Part shown: positions 41,345 through 52,289 of the stretch, piece by piece | Layout: every line of letters begins with the position of its first letter | Numbering within the stretch: position 1 is the first letter of the stretch | Source of the DNA: an uncultured Arenicella sp. | GTDB taxonomy: Bacteria > Pseudomonadota > Gammaproteobacteria > Arenicellales > Arenicellaceae | Direction: 5' to 3' | Length of the DNA stretch: 64,000 nt | Assembly: GCA_937973905.1 (NCBI GenBank) | Contig: CALJJR010000001.1 | Coordinates: 1 to 64,000, forward strand | Position numbers and translations under genes: made by a program | The notes under the pieces: model-generated | What the model was told of the DNA's origin: nothing | Seen by the model: the letters and a program-made list of their open reading frames with translations, nothing else | The model's database searches: none

Positions 41345-41830
41345 TCAAAGCTGTTCTAAAACCGTCTCTGCACCGCTAACTTTAAAATCACCGCCCTCTT
41401 CGAGATTGATGTGCGTTACCTTACCATCATCAACAATCATCGAGTAACGTCGTGAACGAACACCACCAAAATCACCGGTGTCCAGCACTAGATCCATGGC
41501 CTTGGTTAGCGCGGCGCCACCATCGGCAATCATTACGATATGCTCTGCATTTTGAGCCGCTTGCCACGACTTCATAACAAATGCATCGTTAACAGACAAA
41601 CACGCAATAAAATCTACACCCTTATCCTTAATAGCATCGTGGTGGACGACGTAGCCAGGCAAATGAGTCTCTGAGCAGGTTGGTGTAAATGCCCCTGGCA
41701 GCGCCATCAAAACGGCTTTTTTACCAACAAAGTAGTCACTCGCAGTCACGTTACTTTGCCCTTCTTTATCAATCACTGTAATAGTCGCTGCCGGAATGGC
41801 ATCACCCACTTGAATCATGTTGGTCTCCAA
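41345..41830 (-). CDS. Peroxiredoxin (Prx5-like)
   Basis: MALPGAFTPTCSETHLPGYV, VGDAIPAATI, RSRRYSMIVDDGKVTHINLEEGG. Confidence 0.9.
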   Translation of the reverse strand: METNMIQVGDAIPAATITVIDKEGQSNVTASDYFVGKKAVLMALPGAFTPTCSETHLPGYVVHHDAIKDKGVDFIACLSVNDAFVMKSWQAAQNAEHIVMIADGGAALTKAMDLVLDTGDFGGVRSRRYSMIVDDGKVTHINLEEGGDFKVSGAETVLEQL

Positions 41831-41888
41831 TAGTTTGGTTGGGGTGGAGATTATATAGCACTGGGGCGAAACTCGAAGTATTGTCCGC

Positions 41889-42605
41889 TCAAATCCAATC
41901 AGCTTTTCTTAAATCTTCGATTCGGCTTCGCGCAACTGGAACAGTCCCACCCGACTTTAAATGCAAGACATAGTCTCTCCCTTGACGCGTTACCTTTGCA
42001 ACAGCTTGTTCGGCCACCCACCATGAACGATGCACTTGTAATCCGGCGACCTCTGCTAAAGTCTGGGTATAGTCTCGCATCCGTGCCCGCTTAAGCTCTT
42101 GTCCGTCCTCAGTGGTGACAATTAAATAGTGCTCCTGCGCTTGAACTAGCAATACGTTGGAATGTTTCTTTGCGGCAGGTCCCCGCTCCCGGTTTGCATC
42201 TAAAGCGAGTAACACTAAGCCCACGCCGCCAACGGCAGCGACTGGAGGAACGAGAAACAGCCAAAAATCAAAAAACGGATCGCGCGCTTTTGGCAGAAAA
42301 CCAATCATTTTTAGTAAATCAAGCTGTAATGCAAGAACCAAGCTACAAATCAGCAAAGAGCTGATTATCGCTCCCCATCTACGCAGATTGAGATCAAGCA
42401 ACTTTGCGTGAACAATCGCGACTTGAGAAACGATTAAGCCGCATATCGTTAACCATAAGCAAAGGCGATGCAAAAACGCTACTTCTTGCATTTGATAGGC
42501 TCGCCCTAAGCTCAGAACCAAAGCCAAAGCAACGACATAGGCGATGAGCAACAAGGTGGGTTTAGTAATTTGCGGCCTAAGACTATTCACGACAAATACG
42601 GACAC
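41889..42605 (-). CDS. LytTR-domain DNA-binding protein with N-terminal membrane domain
   Basis: Four predicted TM segments then LytTR-like LVQAQEHYLIVTTEDGQELKRARMRDYTQTLAEVAGLQVHRSWWVAEQAVAKVTRQGRDYVLHLKSGGTVPVARSR. Confidence 0.85.
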   Translation of the reverse strand: MSVFVVNSLRPQITKPTLLLIAYVVALALVLSLGRAYQMQEVAFLHRLCLWLTICGLIVSQVAIVHAKLLDLNLRRWGAIISSLLICSLVLALQLDLLKMIGFLPKARDPFFDFWLFLVPPVAAVGGVGLVLLALDANRERGPAAKKHSNVLLVQAQEHYLIVTTEDGQELKRARMRDYTQTLAEVAGLQVHRSWWVAEQAVAKVTRQGRDYVLHLKSGGTVPVARSRIEDLRKADWI

Positions 42606-42663
42606 TTCATGACTTAAACATTGTGATTACGCATCAAAATCATAGCATTACCAAAAACCATAT

Positions 42664-43176
42664 TTGAGAGATACCATGAAATACCTTAGCTCGATTATCT
42701 TTGTCATCGCGGTTACTGCTAGTTTTCACTCCGGGGCACAAGACCGCAGGGAGATTCCACCTTTTAAAGCAACAGGTGAACCAGCCGACCAACAAGTTGA
42801 AGAAATTCAGCTCGTGCTCGAAGAATACCGCCGCGCGTGGAATCAGCTCGACGCCGATGCACTCAGCGCATTGCATAGCCAAGATACCGAGTGGATTAAT
42901 GCCTACGCACGAATGTTTCGAGGCAGAGAGTCGTTACAAAAATTTTTAAGCGCACGCTTGTTTCCGCAATTCTCTCAACAACTCGCAAGTGGTCTAAATC
43001 TGGATATCCAAGCAATCTCAATACGCTACTTAAGTGAGAAAATTGTTGTCGCGCATCTTTTTACCGATTTCCAATTAGCAGGAGAAACAGCGCGACGCAC
43101 ACACTTCCATTTAGTGCTTGAAGATCAAGAGCATGGATGGAAGATTGTACATACCGCGATTATGGATGCGTTGTAA
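42664..43176 (+). CDS. Secreted SnoaL/DUF4440-like (NTF2-like) protein
   Basis: Signal peptide; VLEEYRRAWNQLDADALSALHSQDTEWINAYARMFRGRESLQKFL. Confidence 0.7.
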   Translation: MRDTMKYLSSIIFVIAVTASFHSGAQDRREIPPFKATGEPADQQVEEIQLVLEEYRRAWNQLDADALSALHSQDTEWINAYARMFRGRESLQKFLSARLFPQFSQQLASGLNLDIQAISIRYLSEKIVVAHLFTDFQLAGETARRTHFHLVLEDQEHGWKIVHTAIMDAL

Positions 43177-43262
43177 AACTACCCAGTAGGGTGATTTTCG
43201 TTGCCTAGAAAATCGCCTAAGCTCTTCACAAGAACAACACGAAACTGATCGAGGGACATCAG

Positions 43263-43664
43263 ATGAAGTTACTTTTGAAAATAATTGCAGTAATTTTCGT
43301 TCTTGGCGCACTAGGTGGCGGGGTTGCCTTTTACATGACGGCCGAGCTGCCTAAAGTTGCTAATGCCTTCTTTACGGCTGCTAAGAACGGCGATGACACC
43401 ACCGCCCAATCATTGTTGTCGAACGGCTTTAAACTCTCAACACCTTATCCTGAGTTAAAGGCTTACCTTAGTTCTCATGGGCTCGATACGGTTACCGACT
43501 CATCATGGAACAATCGTTCGTTCAGCGGTAGCAATGGTAAGTTAGAAGGCAAGGTGACTACCGCCAAGGGAGATATGCCGTTATCAGTGAGCTTTCTCAA
43601 AAGTGATGGTAAATGGCAGATCCATGGTTTGAGTATTCCCGCAGCTGGATTGAGTACAGGATAG
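43263..43664 (+). CDS. Hypothetical membrane-anchored NTF2-like protein
   Basis: N-terminal TM; AFFTAAKNGDDTTAQSLLSNGFK...DGKWQIHGLSI. Confidence 0.6.
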   Translation: MKLLLKIIAVIFVLGALGGGVAFYMTAELPKVANAFFTAAKNGDDTTAQSLLSNGFKLSTPYPELKAYLSSHGLDTVTDSSWNNRSFSGSNGKLEGKVTTAKGDMPLSVSFLKSDGKWQIHGLSIPAAGLSTG

Positions 43665-43712
43665 AAAAACTCATGTCTTGAGTACTCTACAAATCATCGT
43701 AATTTTGACAAT

Positions 43713-43741
43713 AAAAAAGCCCGGCTAAGCCGAGCTTTTTT
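43713..43741. terminator. Bidirectional rho-independent terminator
   Basis: AAAAAAGCCCGGC TAA GCCGAGCTTTTTT between convergent genes. Confidence 0.85.
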
Positions 43742-43761
43742 GTTCCAAAAAATACTTCCGA

Positions 43762-44064
43762 TTATTCAGGCGCTACTTCTTCTGCAGCAGCCTCAACATC
43801 GTCTTGCAACTTCTTCATATCTGCTTCAGCTTGCGCCGCATCAATTTTTGCTTTGAGATCATCGCCGCTAACATCTGCCTGCATTGCCTTTACTTTGGCT
43901 TTGGCCGCTTCAACCTCGTCGGCGGCCATTTCAGCCATTTCGCTACTCTTGCCTTCGGCCATCTCCATGGCTTCTTCAGCTTTTTCATGGTGACCGGCAA
44001 GTGCTGAAAAACTGAATGCGGTGATCGCCGCACCGATAAGTGATCTACTAATTAATTTTTGCAT
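43762..44064 (-). CDS. Secreted Ala/Glu/Lys-rich helical small protein
   Basis: Signal peptide (SRSLIGAAITAFSFSALA) then heptad-like charged sequence. Confidence 0.55.
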   Translation of the reverse strand: MQKLISRSLIGAAITAFSFSALAGHHEKAEEAMEMAEGKSSEMAEMAADEVEAAKAKVKAMQADVSGDDLKAKIDAAQAEADMKKLQDDVEAAAEEVAPE

Positions 44065-44219
44065 GATTTTCCTCAGCTCATTAAAGAGCGAACTGTCTGT
44101 GATTTAGGTAGGGCTTTCAAACAATGATAGAAAGCTCAAAGAGTGTAAATTTGTCGTTCCGCAGTGTGCATTGTGTTAAGCATCGTTAATCTATCAGTAA
44201 CAATTAAACACCGCTCGGC

Positions 44220-44945
44220 TTGAACACAATTAGTACGATAAACTCCTCACCTATGAAGAATCGCACGATTGAACTCGATACCGCCTGGCTAGATCACTTG
44301 CGAGCAGAGTTTGAACAAGAATATATGCGAGCACTATCCAAATTCCTGCGCGATGAAAAAAGCCTCGGTAAACCCATATATCCACCTGGACCTGATATCT
44401 TTGCCGCATTGAATGCAACCCCATTGGACCAGGTAAAAGTGGTTGTTCTAGGCCAGGACCCTTACCACGGCCCTGGGCAAGCACATGGCTTGAGTTTTTC
44501 TGTTCCTCGTGGCGTTAAGATCCCTCCATCTTTACAAAACATCTACAAAGAACTCGAATCTGATCTAGGGATGCCCAGACCGAATCACGGGCATTTACGG
44601 GCTTGGGCAAAACAAGGCGTGCTGCTTCTTAATAGCGTATTGACGGTTCAGGCAGGGAATGCCGGCAGTCACCAAGGTAAAGGATGGGAGCGTTTTACTG
44701 ATGCAGTGGTCAATGTTATCAATCAAAACGCGCAATCCAGTGTATTTTTATTGTGGGGCGCGTATGCGCAGAAAAAAGGCGCCAACATAAACCAAAACAA
44801 ACACTTGGTACTTCAAGCGCCGCATCCCTCACCCTTGTCTGCGCACCGTGGTTTTCTTGGTTGCCGACATTTCTCGCAGGCTAATGCTTGGCTTCAAGAA
44901 CGCGGGAGGTCAACGATTGACTGGCAGCAGCTCGACGAATCTTGA
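44220..44945 (+). CDS. ung: Uracil-DNA glycosylase (family 1); start TTG 44220 or ATG 44253
   Basis: [67 protein letters not shown]. Confidence 0.97.
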   Translation: MNTISTINSSPMKNRTIELDTAWLDHLRAEFEQEYMRALSKFLRDEKSLGKPIYPPGPDIFAALNATPLDQVKVVVLGQDPYHGPGQAHGLSFSVPRGVKIPPSLQNIYKELESDLGMPRPNHGHLRAWAKQGVLLLNSVLTVQAGNAGSHQGKGWERFTDAVVNVINQNAQSSVFLLWGAYAQKKGANINQNKHLVLQAPHPSPLSAHRGFLGCRHFSQANAWLQERGRSTIDWQQLDES

Positions 44946-46048
44946 GAAAAATTCTCCACATAGATATGGATGCATTCTATGCATCCGTCGAACAACGCGA
45001 TGACCCAAGTCTGCGCGGCCAGCCAGTAATTGTTGGGGGCAGACCGGAACAACGTGGCGTAGTTGCGGCCTGTAGTTATGAAGCGCGTGCTTTTGGAGTG
45101 CACTCTGCCATGCCCTCATCACGCGCGCTGAAATTATGCCCTAACGCTGTTTTTCTACGGCCGCGTTTCGATGCTTACAATGAAGCCTCTCAACGTATTC
45201 ATGAGATTTTCAAGGAATTTACTCGGGCTATTGAACCTTTATCATTGGATGAAGCCTACCTTGATGTAACTGAGCTGGCACAGCGGGCCAAATCAGCGAC
45301 AGAAATTGCACTCGAGATTAAAAGACTGATTCAGGAGCGAGTCAATTTGACCGCTTCAGCAGGTGTTTCATACAACAAATTTTTGGCTAAGATTGCGTCG
45401 GATATGGACAAACCCGATGGGATATTCGTGATCCGGCCAGAACAGGCTGGCGCATTTATCGAAGACCTTCCCATACGCAAATTTCACGGCATCGGTAAAG
45501 TGACTGAAAAAAAGATGCAATCTTTAGGAATCTTCAAAGGCGCAGATCTGAAAAAACTGAGCAAGATACAACTGCAAACACAGTTCGGCCAAATTGGGTC
45601 GTACTATTACAATATTGCGCGCGGTATAGATGACCGACCCGTGAGCCCAGATAGAAAACGCAAATCCATTGGTAATGAAACAACGTTTGTTGAAAACGTT
45701 GTGGATAAAAAAGAGATCTGGGACACACTCAAGCGATTGGCGGGAAAAGTCGCCGAGTCACTTGGCAAAAAAGAAATGACGGCGCGTACAATTACACTAA
45801 AAGTACGTTATGCAAATTTTCAGTCCATCACTCGCAGCAAAACGCCACTCGAACCGATATCTCAGCTGAGTGACATGCTTGATGAACTTCCAGAACTATT
45901 ACGCAAAACCGAAGTTGGTCACAAACCAATCCGACTGATTGGCGTCACGCTGGCGAACTTACAATCAACTAAGGCCGAGATCAAAAGTGAAAATGAGCAA
46001 CAGGTCAAGGAGGAGCAGTTAGGATTGTTCTCGAATTCGCCACGGTGA
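44942..46048 (+). CDS. dinB: DNA polymerase IV (Y family), TTG start overlapping ung stop
   Basis: [73 protein letters not shown]. Confidence 0.96.
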   Translation: MRKILHIDMDAFYASVEQRDDPSLRGQPVIVGGRPEQRGVVAACSYEARAFGVHSAMPSSRALKLCPNAVFLRPRFDAYNEASQRIHEIFKEFTRAIEPLSLDEAYLDVTELAQRAKSATEIALEIKRLIQERVNLTASAGVSYNKFLAKIASDMDKPDGIFVIRPEQAGAFIEDLPIRKFHGIGKVTEKKMQSLGIFKGADLKKLSKIQLQTQFGQIGSYYYNIARGIDDRPVSPDRKRKSIGNETTFVENVVDKKEIWDTLKRLAGKVAESLGKKEMTARTITLKVRYANFQSITRSKTPLEPISQLSDMLDELPELLRKTEVGHKPIRLIGVTLANLQSTKAEIKSENEQQVKEEQLGLFSNSPR

Positions 46049-46165
46049 GAATGTTACCCTCACGGTAGGTGCATTATGATGAATGAAGATTTGAACGATC
46101 CTAAACACAATGGTTGAGCACCGGCGTAAAACGCGCCAATAGAGACAAAACAACGGAACACAATA

Positions 46166-46714
46166 ATGATAAATCGTTTTTGTCGGCTGGTATTTTTTAA
46201 ATGGCTAGGCTGGCGTCAAATTGGGGAATTACCAACAGAGAAAAAATATCTGTTCGTAGCTCTACCTCACACCAGCAATTGGGATTTCATCTATGGGTGG
46301 TTAGCCGTGCGTTCAATGGGGCTAGACGTCACGATATTCGTCAAAGATGTCTTCTTTTTTTGGCCAATTACTTATTTCTGTCGGTTTTTCGGATTGGCGC
46401 CAGTCAATCGACGCGAAAGATCAAATTTTGTCGATGCAATTGCGGCTGAATTTGATCAACATGAGGAGCTTGCAGCACTGATTGCGCCCGAAGGCACACG
46501 CGCCTTCAAGCCAATGCTCAAAAGCGGGTACTACTATATCGCCAAAAAAGCGAACATCCCAATTGTCGTAGCTGGCCCTGATTACGAAAAAAAGACTTTT
46601 ACTTTAATGCCCGCACGCAAAGCACTAGCGACATTCGAAGAGGATGCGGCGCAAGTTATCGAATTTTGTAAGTCTATGACGGCAATCAAGCCAAACAAGA
46701 CCTTTACCAATTGA
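46166..46714 (+). CDS. 1-acyl-glycerol-3-phosphate acyltransferase family protein
   Basis: HX4D (PHTSNWDF) and PEGTR (APEGTRAF) motifs. Confidence 0.85.
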   Translation: MINRFCRLVFFKWLGWRQIGELPTEKKYLFVALPHTSNWDFIYGWLAVRSMGLDVTIFVKDVFFFWPITYFCRFFGLAPVNRRERSNFVDAIAAEFDQHEELAALIAPEGTRAFKPMLKSGYYYIAKKANIPIVVAGPDYEKKTFTLMPARKALATFEEDAAQVIEFCKSMTAIKPNKTFTN

Positions 46715-46854
46715 GTATCAAGGGGCTTGCTTTAGCCGAAATAGCCGGCAAAACCATCGATCTTCTAAACTAAATACTTTGTTAGAGTTTTACCCCTACC
46801 ACGTGGGCGCGTTACACTTCCGCGGCTGGGCTGAAAATATGGGTTGGCTAATCA

Positions 46855-47760
46855 ATGAACACAACTGACAATCAAAAACTGGTCGTCGCGATATCCTCGC
46901 GCGCTTTGTTTGATCTGCAAGAAAGCCATCGCATCTTTACTGAGCGTGGTGTAGAAGCCTACTACCAATATCAAATAGATCATGAAAACGAAAAGTTGCT
47001 GCCTGGAGTCGCTTTTCCGCGGGTCGAGAAGCTGCTAAAACTAAATGATATCGAGCCTGCTCGTGAGCGAGTGGAAGTCATTTTGCTGTCTCGCAACAGC
47101 GCCGATACCGGTCTCAGGGTATTCAACTCAATTCAAGACTATGGCCTACCAATTACACGTGCCGCATTCACCAGCGGCAATAGTCCCTTTCGGTATGTTG
47201 AACCCTTTGGCGCGGATGTGTTTCTTTCCAGTGATCCGCAAGACGTCTCCAGCACATTAGCAGCGGGCGTAGCTGCAGCGACGATGCTGCCAGGCAATGA
47301 ACGCAGCAGCACTATCAATCAAGACAAGCTATGCATCGCCTTTGATGGCGATGCGGTGGTGTTTTCAGATGAAGCTGAGAAAGTGTACAAACAAAAAGGC
47401 TTAATCGAGTTCGCCAAACACGAAGTGGCAGCTGCGAAGAAACCGCTGCCCGGCGGACCATTTCGCAACATGCTCGCTGCGTTACACCGTATTCAGGCTG
47501 AATTTCCAGCCGCAGAATCACCAATTCGCACCGCCATAGTAACCGCGCGTGCTGCCCCAGCTCACGAGCGCGTGATTCGCACTCTGCGCGCTTGGAACAT
47601 TCGTATTGATGAGGCGGTGTTTTTAGGTGGGCTTGAAAAAGGTGAGTTTCTAAAAACCTTTGGTGCCGATATATTTTTCGATGATCAAGAAGGTCATTGC
47701 GATTCCGCTCGTCAACATGTACCTACGGGCCACGTTCCACACGGCGTCGCAAACAATTGA
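46855..47760 (+). CDS. 5'-nucleotidase (cytosolic NT5C1-like)
   Basis: VVAISSRALFDLQESHRIF, EVILLSRNSADTGLRVFNSIQDYGLPITRAAFTSGNSP, CIAFDGDAVVFSDEAE, FFDDQEGHCDSA. Confidence 0.85.
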   Translation: MNTTDNQKLVVAISSRALFDLQESHRIFTERGVEAYYQYQIDHENEKLLPGVAFPRVEKLLKLNDIEPARERVEVILLSRNSADTGLRVFNSIQDYGLPITRAAFTSGNSPFRYVEPFGADVFLSSDPQDVSSTLAAGVAAATMLPGNERSSTINQDKLCIAFDGDAVVFSDEAEKVYKQKGLIEFAKHEVAAAKKPLPGGPFRNMLAALHRIQAEFPAAESPIRTAIVTARAAPAHERVIRTLRAWNIRIDEAVFLGGLEKGEFLKTFGADIFFDDQEGHCDSARQHVPTGHVPHGVANN

Positions 47761-47787
47761 TAATTAGTAAGAAGTAGAGAATCTGAT

Positions 47788-49152
47788 ATGAAGTTAGGCG
47801 TTGTGAAGCTGGTATTTGCCGTGCTACTGATGTTCAGTAGCGCCTCAAATGCTGCCTTACCGGCTGCCGTTGATGGACAGCCATTACCCTCATTGGCACC
47901 TATGTTGGAAAACGTGCGAGATGCGGTCGTCAACATTGCTACTGAAGCTGAGATCACTGTGCGGCGCCGACGAGACCCATTTTTCGATGATCCTTTTTTT
48001 CGTCGTTTTTTTGAACAAGGGCGGTCTCAAAAACGCAAGCGGCAAGGCTTGGGTTCAGGCGTGGTTTTTGACGCTGACCAGGGCTTGATACTGACCAATG
48101 CTCACGTTATCCAAGGTGCCGACAAAATCACCGTCAACCTAAAAGACGGCCGTGAGGCACAAGCTGAGGTTATTGGTACTGATAAGGACTCCGATGTTGC
48201 GGTGATTCAGGTCAAACTTAATGGCCTCAGAGCAATACCTCTGGGTAACTCAGACCATTTGCGTGTGGGTGACTTTGTGGTGGCAATTGGAAATCCATTT
48301 GGATTGCGGCAAACGGTCACATCTGGAATTGTCAGCGCCCTGGGTCGCAGCGGCCTAGGTATTGAGAACTATGAAGACTTTATTCAAACTGACGCGTCTA
48401 TTAATCCCGGCAATTCCGGTGGCGCCTTGGTCAACCTGCGCGGTGAGTTGGTTGGCATTAATACGGCCATTGTTGCCCCGAGCGGAGGCAACGTGGGCAT
48501 TGGTTTCTCAATCCCCATCAATATGGCGATACAGATCAAGAACCAACTACTTGAATTTGGCGAAGTACAAAGAGGCCGACTTGGGGTTCGAATCCAAGAC
48601 CTTACCGCTGACCTAGCCGAAGCGTTCGAGATTGAACAAGCGCGCGGCGCAATCATCACCAAAGTGGAAAAAGGCTCGATGGCCGAATCCGCCGGCATTG
48701 AAGCCGGTGACGTCGTGGTAAAAGCCAATAACCGTTCGATCACTAAAGGCGCCGACTTACATAACGCGATTGGCTTATTAAGAGTTGGTGACACCTTGCA
48801 ACTGGAAATATTACGGGGCGGCGAGCGACAACTTATTTCTACCACTGTGGGCGATCTCTCGGTCGACAGCACAATTGGTGAAAACCTAAACCCGCGACTT
48901 GAAGGCGCAAGCTTTAGCGAATTAGATGACCAGCAATTAAGCCAAGGTGTTGAGGGTGGCGTATTAGTCGCAACTGTCGATCAAGGCAGCCCCGCTTGGT
49001 ACAACGGTGTGCGGCCTAACGACATTATCGTTTCAGCAAACCGCAAAGCGGTTAGCGATCTGAATAGTTTTCGGCTCGCGATTGCGCGCCAAGATGTCCT
49101 CCTATTAAACATAGTTCGCGGCAACGGCGCGTTGTTTTTGCTGCTGCAATAG
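47788..49152 (+). CDS. DegQ/DegP-type periplasmic serine endoprotease
   Basis: Signal peptide; catalytic [25 protein letters not shown]; two PDZ domains. Confidence 0.93.
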   Translation: MKLGVVKLVFAVLLMFSSASNAALPAAVDGQPLPSLAPMLENVRDAVVNIATEAEITVRRRRDPFFDDPFFRRFFEQGRSQKRKRQGLGSGVVFDADQGLILTNAHVIQGADKITVNLKDGREAQAEVIGTDKDSDVAVIQVKLNGLRAIPLGNSDHLRVGDFVVAIGNPFGLRQTVTSGIVSALGRSGLGIENYEDFIQTDASINPGNSGGALVNLRGELVGINTAIVAPSGGNVGIGFSIPINMAIQIKNQLLEFGEVQRGRLGVRIQDLTADLAEAFEIEQARGAIITKVEKGSMAESAGIEAGDVVVKANNRSITKGADLHNAIGLLRVGDTLQLEILRGGERQLISTTVGDLSVDSTIGENLNPRLEGASFSELDDQQLSQGVEGGVLVATVDQGSPAWYNGVRPNDIIVSANRKAVSDLNSFRLAIARQDVLLLNIVRGNGALFLLLQ

Positions 49153-49249
49153 ACAGGTTCGGTTTATCTCACCAGAGGTGCCGAGTTTGGTACGCTTTTG
49201 CTCGAACTAACCGCTATAATCGAGTCAGTCTCAACATGCGGAAAACAAC

Positions 49250-49924
49250 ATGACTGACTTCGTAATCGCTCCTTCAATTTTATCGGCCGACTTTGCGCGT
49301 TTAGGTGAAGAAGTTGATGCCGTGATCGCTGCCGGAGCGGACTGGGTGCATTTCGATGTGATGGACAATCACTATGTCCCAAACCTCACCATCGGGCCAA
49401 TGATTTGCAAGGCCTTACGAGATCACGGGGTAAGCGCGCCGATTGACGTTCACCTGATGGTGGAACCTGTCGATCGAATAATTCCAGACTTCGCCGCCGC
49501 CGGTGCCAGCATGATCACCTTCCATCCAGAAGCGAGCAAGCACATCGATCGCAGCCTCCAATTGATTAAAGATGAAGGCTGCCAAGCCGGTCTGGTGTTC
49601 AATCCTGCCACGCCTTTGCACGTGCTCGAATGGGCGATCGAAAAAATTGACATGGTTTTGTTAATGTCGGTTAACCCAGGCTTTGGTGGACAGTCCTTTA
49701 TCCCGCATGTAAAACAAAAAATTGCGCAGGCTCGGGCCTTAATTGATGCCAGCGGCCGTGATATCAGGCTTGAGGTTGATGGCGGTGTAAAGGCGAATAA
49801 CATTGGCGAACTCGCCGCATTGGGCGCTGATACATTCGTTGCTGGTTCCGCAATATTTGGTGCGCAGGATTATCAAACAGTGATTCAAGAGATGCGCAGC
49901 AATATCCAAGCAAGTCTCGCTTAG
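49250..49924 (+). CDS. rpe: Ribulose-phosphate 3-epimerase
   Basis: [63 protein letters not shown]. Confidence 0.97.
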   Translation: MTDFVIAPSILSADFARLGEEVDAVIAAGADWVHFDVMDNHYVPNLTIGPMICKALRDHGVSAPIDVHLMVEPVDRIIPDFAAAGASMITFHPEASKHIDRSLQLIKDEGCQAGLVFNPATPLHVLEWAIEKIDMVLLMSVNPGFGGQSFIPHVKQKIAQARALIDASGRDIRLEVDGGVKANNIGELAALGADTFVAGSAIFGAQDYQTVIQEMRSNIQASLA

Positions 49925-49953
49925 TCACCACTGTTAGCCGGTCTTAAAGCCTA

Positions 49954-50574
49954 GTGTCATTGATTATCCCTTTCTCTGAGGCCTGCGAACGCAATAAAGA
50001 CCCAATTCTTGACACCATTGCACCGTATTTGAGGGATGCCAAGCATGCCCTCGAGATCGGCACAGGAACAGCGCAACACGTTATTCACTTTGCAGCGGCC
50101 TCCCCCAATGTGCAATGGCAACCAAGCGACCAGAAGCACAATCTTGATGGCATTATTGCGCAACTGCGAACTCGGCCAACAACCAACATCCTCGCGCCGG
50201 TCGAGTTGGACGTTACCCGTCAACCATGGTTTGAAGATCAGAGAAAATTTGATTTGATCTACACCGCCAACACCCTGCATATCATGAGCTGGCCCGTCGT
50301 GGAGTCACTATTCGATGGATTGAGTAGCGCTATCACATCGTTAACCAAGGTGATCATTTATGGTCCCTTCAAGTTCGCGGGCAAACACACTAGCCCGAGT
50401 AATGCAGCTTTTGACGAGTCTCTCCGTTCTCGGGGTGTGGGTAGCGGCATTCGAGATTTTGAGGCCGTTGATCAGTTGGCTACCAACGCTGGCCTAGAAC
50501 TCGTTGCAACCGAACCTATGCCCGCCAACAACTTCTGCATCATCTGGAGAGCAAAGGTTGGTCAAACTGCTTGA
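49954..50574 (+). CDS. DUF938 SAM-dependent methyltransferase-like protein, GTG start
   Basis: CERNKDPILDTIAPYL, ALEIGTGTAQHVIHFA, YTANTLHIMSW, YGPFKFAGKHTSPSNAAFDESLRSR. Confidence 0.85.
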   Translation: MSLIIPFSEACERNKDPILDTIAPYLRDAKHALEIGTGTAQHVIHFAAASPNVQWQPSDQKHNLDGIIAQLRTRPTTNILAPVELDVTRQPWFEDQRKFDLIYTANTLHIMSWPVVESLFDGLSSAITSLTKVIIYGPFKFAGKHTSPSNAAFDESLRSRGVGSGIRDFEAVDQLATNAGLELVATEPMPANNFCIIWRAKVGQTA

Positions 50575-50605
50575 CCTAGAGAGCTTCTAACGAGATCATT
50601 CCGTC

Positions 50606-50671
50606 ATGCATGACTTAACACACAACTGCCGGCTTAATTCACGTGGCCTTTGGCGTCGCTGGCGTCGCTAA
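50606..50671 (+). CDS. trpL: Putative trp operon leader peptide, MHDLTHNCRLNSRGLWRRWRR
   Basis: 21-codon ORF upstream of trpE with two Trp codons (50651, 50660) just before TAA; followed by competing hairpins. Confidence 0.75.
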   Translation: MHDLTHNCRLNSRGLWRRWRR

Positions 50672-50735
50672 TCCGTGCGGGCAGCTTTGCCCATCCAATT
50701 TGTGTTAACGCAGCGATCTTTGTTTCCCTTGCTGC

Positions 50736-50757
50736 AGCGTTCTAAACAACGCTTTTA
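50736..50757 (+). terminator. Putative trp attenuator terminator
   Basis: AGCGTT(50736-50741) ctaaac AACGCT(50748-50753) followed by a short T-run, between leader ORF and trpE. Confidence 0.65.
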
Positions 50758-50771
50758 TCTTCGCCAGCATT

Positions 50772-52289
50772 ATGACCTCATCTTTTTCTCCAGCACCTTT
50801 TACTGATCAGCACAGTTTTGAGCAGTACGCCGATTCAGTTCGGCCACAGGGCATTACTCACATTCCCGTTGTTCGCGAAACTCTCGCAGATTTAGACACG
50901 CCCGTAAGCACCTATTTGAAGCTGGCGGACAAACCCTACAGCTATCTATTCGAATCAGTCCAGGGCGGTAACAAGTGGGGGCGCTATTCGATCATTGGCT
51001 TGCCATGCCGAAAGGTCTATCGGTATGAAAACGGGCAATTGAGCGTAGAAATCAGCGGCGAAATATCCGAAACGATAAAATCTGATGCGCCTCTAGAGCT
51101 CATCACCGAACTGCGAGATCAGTATCAGGTTGCTGAGTATCCTGGGCTCCCAGAAATGACCGGCGGCTTGGTCGGTTATTTTGGCTACGAGACAATAGGT
51201 CATATGGAACCCCGTCTGGCCAAGGAGAGTAAGGTCGACACGCTTGGCACTCCAGACATTATGCTCTTGCTGTCAGAAGAGGTTTTAGTATTCGATAACT
51301 TATCTGGGCGAATTTACATTGTGTGTTTAGCGGCAATCAACGCTCCAGATGCCTATCAAACCGCTCAGGCCCGATTGTCAGAGATTGAGACATCTCTTGC
51401 GCACACTCAGCTGAATCATCAGAACCCAGCAAGCTCTGCGCCAAGCGAATACAAAGTGCATTTTTCCCAAACGGATTTTGAAGCAGCGGTAGAGCGATGT
51501 CGCGATTACATTCGAGATGGCGATATTATGCAGGTGGTACTGTCGCAACGCTTGAGCACGGAATTCGATGGTAAAGCCTTAGATGTCTATCGTGCCTTAC
51601 GCACCATCAACCCATCACCCTATATGTACTTTCTAAATATGGGTGAGTTCGAGATAGTGGGTTCGTCGCCCGAGATTTTGGTTCGGTTGGAAAACAGTAA
51701 GGTCACCGTAAGGCCGATCGCCGGTACTAGAAAGCGCGGCGCGACCGAGCTTCGCGATCAGGAGCTTGAACACGAATTACTCAACGATCAAAAAGAAATC
51801 GCCGAGCACGTTATGCTGATAGATCTTGGGCGCAATGATGTAGGTCGAATTGCCAACACAGGCACAGTCGAATTAACTGAGCGCATGTTGATCGAACGAT
51901 ACTCGCACGTCATGCATATTGTCTCGAATGTAGAAGGTCAACTCAGAGAAGGCCTTGATGCTATGGACGTACTAAAAGCCACCTTCCCAGCCGGGACGGT
52001 AAGCGGCGCACCGAAAATCAGAGCCATGGAGATCATCCATGAACTGGAGCCAATTAAGCGTGGCGTGTATTCAGGCGCGGTAGGGTATTTAGGATGGCAC
52101 GGGAACATGGATACGGCGATCGCTATTAGAACGGCCGTAATTAAGGATGGTCAACTGAGCATTCAAGCCGGTGCAGGAATCGTCGCAGATTCGGTTCCCG
52201 AGTATGAATGGAACGAAACAATGAGTAAGGCGCGAGTAATGCTCAAGGCCGTGGAAATTGCGCAAAATAAAATGGGGGTATCTCGCTAA
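50772..52289 (+). CDS. trpE: Anthranilate synthase component I
   Basis: [94 protein letters not shown]. Confidence 0.97.
   Translation: MTSSFSPAPFTDQHSFEQYADSVRPQGITHIPVVRETLADLDTPVSTYLKLADKPYSYLFESVQGGNKWGRYSIIGLPCRKVYRYENGQLSVEISGEISETIKSDAPLELITELRDQYQVAEYPGLPEMTGGLVGYFGYETIGHMEPRLAKESKVDTLGTPDIMLLLSEEVLVFDNLSGRIYIVCLAAINAPDAYQTAQARLSEIETSLAHTQLNHQNPASSAPSEYKVHFSQTDFEAAVERCRDYIRDGDIMQVVLSQRLSTEFDGKALDVYRALRTINPSPYMYFLNMGEFEIVGSSPEILVRLENSKVTVRPIAGTRKRGATELRDQELEHELLNDQKEIAEHVMLIDLGRNDVGRIANTGTVELTERMLIERYSHVMHIVSNVEGQLREGLDAMDVLKATFPAGTVSGAPKIRAMEIIHELEPIKRGVYSGAVGYLGWHGNMDTAIAIRTAVIKDGQLSIQAGAGIVADSVPEYEWNETMSKARVMLKAVEIAQNKMGVSR

Noticed and set aside
46078-46119. 13-codon ORF MMNEDLNDPKHNG after dinB
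   Set aside because: Too short and without codon or regulatory features that suggest a leader peptide.
50571-50599. TTGACC...GATCAT promoter for the trp leader
   Set aside because: The predicted start would fall at or after the leader ATG at 50606, which is inconsistent with the leader peptide.
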